Source: Acetobacter senegalensis (GTDB lineage: Bacteria > Pseudomonadota > Alphaproteobacteria > Acetobacterales > Acetobacteraceae). From it: a DNA stretch of 64,000 bases. The notes under the pieces were generated by a model. It saw only the letters and a program-made list of their open reading frames with translations, was not told the origin of the DNA and did no database searches. Positions within the stretch are counted from its first letter, which is position 1. Every line of letters starts with the position of its first letter. The stretch spans positions 1 to 64,000 of the forward strand of contig NZ_LHZU01000138.1 of the NCBI RefSeq assembly GCF_001580995.1, written 5' to 3'. Made by a program: the position numbers and the translations under genes. This document shows, piece by piece, positions 60,972-64,000 of the stretch.

Positions 60972-63458
60972 TTAGAAATGTGCGCTTGCTTCCAGCCCAA
61001 AGGTGCGTGGTGTTAAAACACTATAGGCATAATAACGTTCAGCAATGCCATCACGGGAACGAATGGAGCTCATATCATTACTGACTGCAGTTACAGCATA
61101 CTGATCAGTCAGGTTATTGACAAAAAGATCAACACTCCATTTCCGTGTGTTGTATGTAATAGACGCTCGGTGCGTTACATAACTGGGCATGCGGTAGCCG
61201 TAGCCTTCTAGCCCCACACGAGAGAAGATGCTGCCTTGATAAGTGGTCGCCCAATTAAACTGGATATTTCGGTCCTCATCTAGGGGGAAGGTATAGTTTG
61301 CAATAATACTGCCCGAATTCTTGGTCGAGCCGGGTAAACGGTCCCCTGGTTTTCCTGCATAGGAGCCTAGTACGTTGGTGACTAATCCTGGAGAGTATTT
61401 TGTCAAGTGTGCATCAACATAAGAATAGGTCGCTGAAATCGTAAAGTTTGGCAGAACCTTCACATTCACAGACGCATCGAAGCCCCTTGAGACAGCAGCC
61501 GCGCCGTTTTTCGTAATTCCAACATTCCCATATTGAGTCTGGCCGGGAACCTGTATGTTCGTCCAGTCAATATTGTAGCCAGCCAATGTAAATATTAACC
61601 GACGGTGGAAAAAATTCCCACGGATACCAAGTTCAGCATTGCGTGTTTTATCTGGTTTATAACTGACTTCATTGGGGAGGGCACAAGCATGCTGGACGCT
61701 TGTGTCCAATGGCATGGAGCAGGGGGCCACTTTGTTTACCCCACCCACACGATAACCAGTGCTGTAAGTAAAGTAGGTCATGATATTCGGGTTAATACGG
61801 TAGGAAATGTTCGCTTTCCACATGGTGCCATTGGCACCGGTAGAACCCTGTTGTGAGCTATAGTTTACATTCGGGTAGGTTTGGAAGAGCGGCAATGCAG
61901 TGCCACCATCTACCGAAGAGTCATAATCAAAGTACCGGAAGCCGCCTGTAATCTGAAGATTTTTCAAGATATGGTAGGTAAGCTCGCCATACACTGCGCG
62001 CTCCTGCGTTTTGGTGTGCACGCGTGAGGCATACTCAAGTTCATCAGGCCGATCGATACCCGCCCAAGATGTATACCCAGGGACATACTCATGGCGGTTG
62101 GTATCTGTTTTCTGGTTGTTGTAAAAACCACCAATAACCCAGCTTATCGGCCCCTTATGGGTAGAAACAAGGCGCAGCTCTTCGTTGAACTGTGTGTATT
62201 TTCTGTGACTCACGGCATAGGAAGAGAAGTTTGGGAAGGCTTGGTACCCATAATCAAGATCAAGCAGAAGATCCGTATTATCTTCAACTGAGTCTATGGT
62301 CTGGTGTGTATAAGCCGTTGTGTTGACCAACTGAGCAAAGTTGAAAATGTTGAAATAGAATTCCCCGCTATAAAGGTCTGATTTGCGGTTTACTGGCTCC
62401 TGATAGCGCCACGGTGCATCATAATGGCCAGTCCCGAGCACGCCCGCAGCATTGGCCTGCTGGCCGCCTGTACGGGTTTCCTGGTGCATGTAGGTCAGGT
62501 AACCCTTGATGTTAGGGTTAACCTGCACTAAGAGCTGGTTACGGGTTGTAAAGGTGTGGTCGTAGTTCAGATCTTTACGGCGGTAAAAATTCTGGGCGCG
62601 CTGTTCAGCTGTACCCAAAGAGTTAGCACCCGGCTGCGGGTTAGAAACTCCCGGTGTTTTCAGCAGGTAATTGTAGTCCATAAAGCCGGGGTCATTATAG
62701 TACCCAACAACCGTTCTGAACGCCAGATGGTCTTTGATGAGTGGAATATTAAACGTGCCCGTTGTTTCACCACCGGGGGAGCCACTGTGCGATTCCCCAA
62801 AGGTCTTGCCGGTTACATCTGCAGACCAGTGGTTCAGAACCGGGCGGTGGGGCATATAACGAATAGCGCCAGCCAAGGTGCCTAAACCGTATAGGGTGCC
62901 CTGTGGCCCCTGTAGCACTTCAAGGCGATCGATATCGACCATCTTGAAGTCTGTATAAAGCGGTACTTCACCCAGATAGACACCAACCGAGTTGTTGGTG
63001 AAGTTCCCGGTTGTTGACGTTGAGCCAGAAGAAAGGCCGCGCATAATAATGTTACCGGTATTGCCCGGGCCGTTATCGGTAATGGTCAAACCCGGCACAA
63101 AAGAGCTCAACTGGCGAATGTCAGTGATCCGCTCATTCTTCATCAGCTTCTGATCTATGACAGAAATATTGATGGGCGAGTCTTCCAGCTTGGTTGAACG
63201 CCGCGTTGCGGTAACCATAATCTGCTCTTCTTGGGCAGCATGTACTTTCTGCTGAACAGGCTTAACCGCGGCGGCTTTCGTTGTTGCAGGTTGCTGCTTT
63301 GCTGGTGCGCCAGAGCGTGTCTTCTTTTCTGCCACTGGGCCATTCTTCTGGTCAGACGAGGCTGCATGGGCAGAGGCAGCGAGAGCAAAGGGAGCGCCAC
63401 TGATCAACATGGTGGCGCAAAACAGATATGCCCTTCTTTTGGCCGGACAATCCTGCAT
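60972..63458 (-). CDS. TonB-dependent receptor, sphingomonad-type
   Basis: An 828-residue receptor with a signal peptide (about 8-33, ending SAHAAS), an Ala/Lys/Gln linker, a TonB-box-like EEQIMVTATRR, the plug at about 92-210 (INISVIDQKLMKNERITDIR, IIMRGLSSGSTSTTG, VDIDRLEVLQGPQGTLYG) and a barrel ending in RTFGLEASAHF. The LEVLQGPQGTLYG and SVGVYLGEVPLYTD features are those of the large receptor class common in sphingomonads and acetic acid bacteria, which import varied organic substrates. It is in the AT-richer segment with the hydroxylase, reductase and Rieske genes, so a common substrate is plausible. Confidence 0.85.
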   Translation of the reverse strand: MQDCPAKRRAYLFCATMLISGAPFALAASAHAASSDQKNGPVAEKKTRSGAPAKQQPATTKAAAVKPVQQKVHAAQEEQIMVTATRRSTKLEDSPINISVIDQKLMKNERITDIRQLSSFVPGLTITDNGPGNTGNIIMRGLSSGSTSTTGNFTNNSVGVYLGEVPLYTDFKMVDIDRLEVLQGPQGTLYGLGTLAGAIRYMPHRPVLNHWSADVTGKTFGESHSGSPGGETTGTFNIPLIKDHLAFRTVVGYYNDPGFMDYNYLLKTPGVSNPQPGANSLGTAEQRAQNFYRRKDLNYDHTFTTRNQLLVQVNPNIKGYLTYMHQETRTGGQQANAAGVLGTGHYDAPWRYQEPVNRKSDLYSGEFYFNIFNFAQLVNTTAYTHQTIDSVEDNTDLLLDLDYGYQAFPNFSSYAVSHRKYTQFNEELRLVSTHKGPISWVIGGFYNNQKTDTNRHEYVPGYTSWAGIDRPDELEYASRVHTKTQERAVYGELTYHILKNLQITGGFRYFDYDSSVDGGTALPLFQTYPNVNYSSQQGSTGANGTMWKANISYRINPNIMTYFTYSTGYRVGGVNKVAPCSMPLDTSVQHACALPNEVSYKPDKTRNAELGIRGNFFHRRLIFTLAGYNIDWTNIQVPGQTQYGNVGITKNGAAAVSRGFDASVNVKVLPNFTISATYSYVDAHLTKYSPGLVTNVLGSYAGKPGDRLPGSTKNSGSIIANYTFPLDEDRNIQFNWATTYQGSIFSRVGLEGYGYRMPSYVTHRASITYNTRKWSVDLFVNNLTDQYAVTAVSNDMSSIRSRDGIAERYYAYSVLTPRTFGLEASAHF

Positions 63459-63927
63459 ACATTACTCCTGTTTTCACTTTGGTGAGTGTCTTAGTCGCCA
63501 GTTTGAGCAACCAAGAAGAGAGTTGCTAAACAAATTCATATGGGAGCGTAGATAAATTATTCCGTAACCGATATATGTTGTTTGACGTAATTAAAGGTGT
63601 TTGTCATCAAAAAAGCATCGGTTTTCAAACATGAAGTGCATTAAATGATCGTTATCATTGAGGTGTGGTGAGGGTCTCAGATGCAAAACAGAGATTTTCC
63701 TATTTAGATAATTTTGAAAAATAATGATAAAACAAGAGATATTTCGGGTTATGTGGGGTGATATAACGGCACGTACCAAGCGTGCTGTAGGCATAATCTG
63801 GTTGGGTAAAATATTTTTTGTGGCATAGGGAGGGCATGGTGATTGTAAAACCAGTCAACCTATGTCAGCTTCTATTCTCAGATCAAAACGGTCTATAAAT
63901 TTACAAAAATATATGCTGGAGAAAGCA
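63459..63927. promoter_or_regulatory. Divergent control region with possible Fur-like site
   Basis: 470 bp between the leftward TonB receptor and the rightward ferredoxin gene. An inverted repeat AATGAT-cgtt-ATCATT lies at 63644-63659, reminiscent of Fur boxes but with a 4-bp instead of 1-bp centre, and ataatgataa at 63721-63730 resembles another half site. This hints at iron control, but is weak. Otherwise AT-rich with no coding frame. Confidence 0.3.
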
Positions 63928-64000
63928 ATGGTCGAAAAAGTTTTTTTGTGCCGTAACAGCGAGCTTAAAGAGAGCGCTATGCGCCAGGTGGCCGTTGCGG
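63928..64000 (+). CDS. Rieske-type ferredoxin, N-terminus only
   Basis: ATG at 63928 with GGAG seven bases upstream starts MVEKVFLCRNSELKESAMRQ, and the frame runs off the window. The opening (short, V-x-L-C, then a SELKES-type helix) resembles the first strand of small Rieske ferredoxins, whose Cys-X-His metal motifs would lie beyond the end. It is divergent from the TonB receptor. If correct, it is the expected electron carrier for the ferredoxin reductase at 53184. Only 24 residues are visible, so the call is tentative. Confidence 0.45.
   Translation, partial: MVEKVFLCRNSELKESAMRQVAVA

Noticed and set aside
1-64000. tRNA genes, rRNA, CRISPR arrays, replication origin
   Set aside because: None was seen on reading: no cloverleaf-like conserved arms, no regularly spaced repeats and no iteron or DnaA-box cluster.

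Overview
The window looks like a chromosomal accessory region, or a large plasmid, of an acetic acid bacterium (Acetobacteraceae, near Gluconacetobacter/Komagataeibacter/Acetobacter). This rests on the protein repertoire: many TonB-dependent receptors with long Ala/Lys/Pro-rich N-terminal linkers, sugar and aldehyde oxidoreductases, and IS5, IS66 and IS110 remnants of the kind common in that family. No rRNA, tRNA or CRISPR array was seen. Species assignment is inference.

Region by region. (1) 1-4.2 kb is an IS-rich edge. A broken IS3-type transposase is followed by an intact two-gene pair resembling the Kiwa anti-phage system (membrane KwaA-like plus DUF4868 KwaB-like), a decayed PD-(D/E)XK nuclease fragment, and a 1.3-kb dead IS5-family element with both terminal repeats visible. 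(2) 4.4-14.2 kb is a self-contained catabolic locus. A LacI-type regulator faces an operon of ribose-type ABC importer, phosphotriesterase-family hydrolase, PF07090-type amidotransferase-like protein and M20 peptidase, followed by a TonB receptor. The same palindrome, TAAACCGGTTTA, lies in front of both the operon and the receptor, so the locus reads as one regulon for importing and hydrolysing an unidentified compound. (3) 14.3-16.1 kb is debris: an alpha/beta-hydrolase fragment, a 100-bp MITE, a frameshifted IS110 transposase and an SDR it has truncated.

(4) 16.1-42.1 kb is a large organosulfur-acquisition island. It has a rhodanese-repeat protein, two TonB receptors, an SsuABC-type importer, an SfnG/SsuD-like flavin monooxygenase, three acyl-CoA-dehydrogenase-fold flavoproteins (two clearly DszC/SfnC-like), one DszA/NtaA-like monooxygenase, an FAD hydroxylase, an aldo/keto reductase, a complete dipeptide-type ABC importer, and two proteins with the Cys/His/Arg/Gly motif of DszB desulfinase. 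Together they would import organosulfur compounds, oxidise them with FMNH2-dependent enzymes and release sulfite from a sulfinate. No flavin reductase is encoded in the island.

(5) 42.2-46.2 kb is another graveyard: degenerate IS66, an IS5 remnant, and an ankyrin gene with an internal stop. (6) 46.2-52.4 kb is a minus-strand sugar-type locus: YihS-like isomerase, SDR, MFS sugar porter, shikimate-dehydrogenase-like protein, and a LacI regulator lacking a normal start codon. (7) 53.1-64 kb is visibly more AT-rich and looks separately acquired. It has a ferredoxin reductase, a sterol-desaturase-family hydroxylase, an uncharacterised membrane protein, a beta-propeller protein, a solo molybdopterin oxidoreductase large subunit, an SDR, a TonB receptor and the start of a Rieske ferredoxin. 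That is a plausible oxidative pathway for a lipid or polycyclic substrate, cut by the window end.
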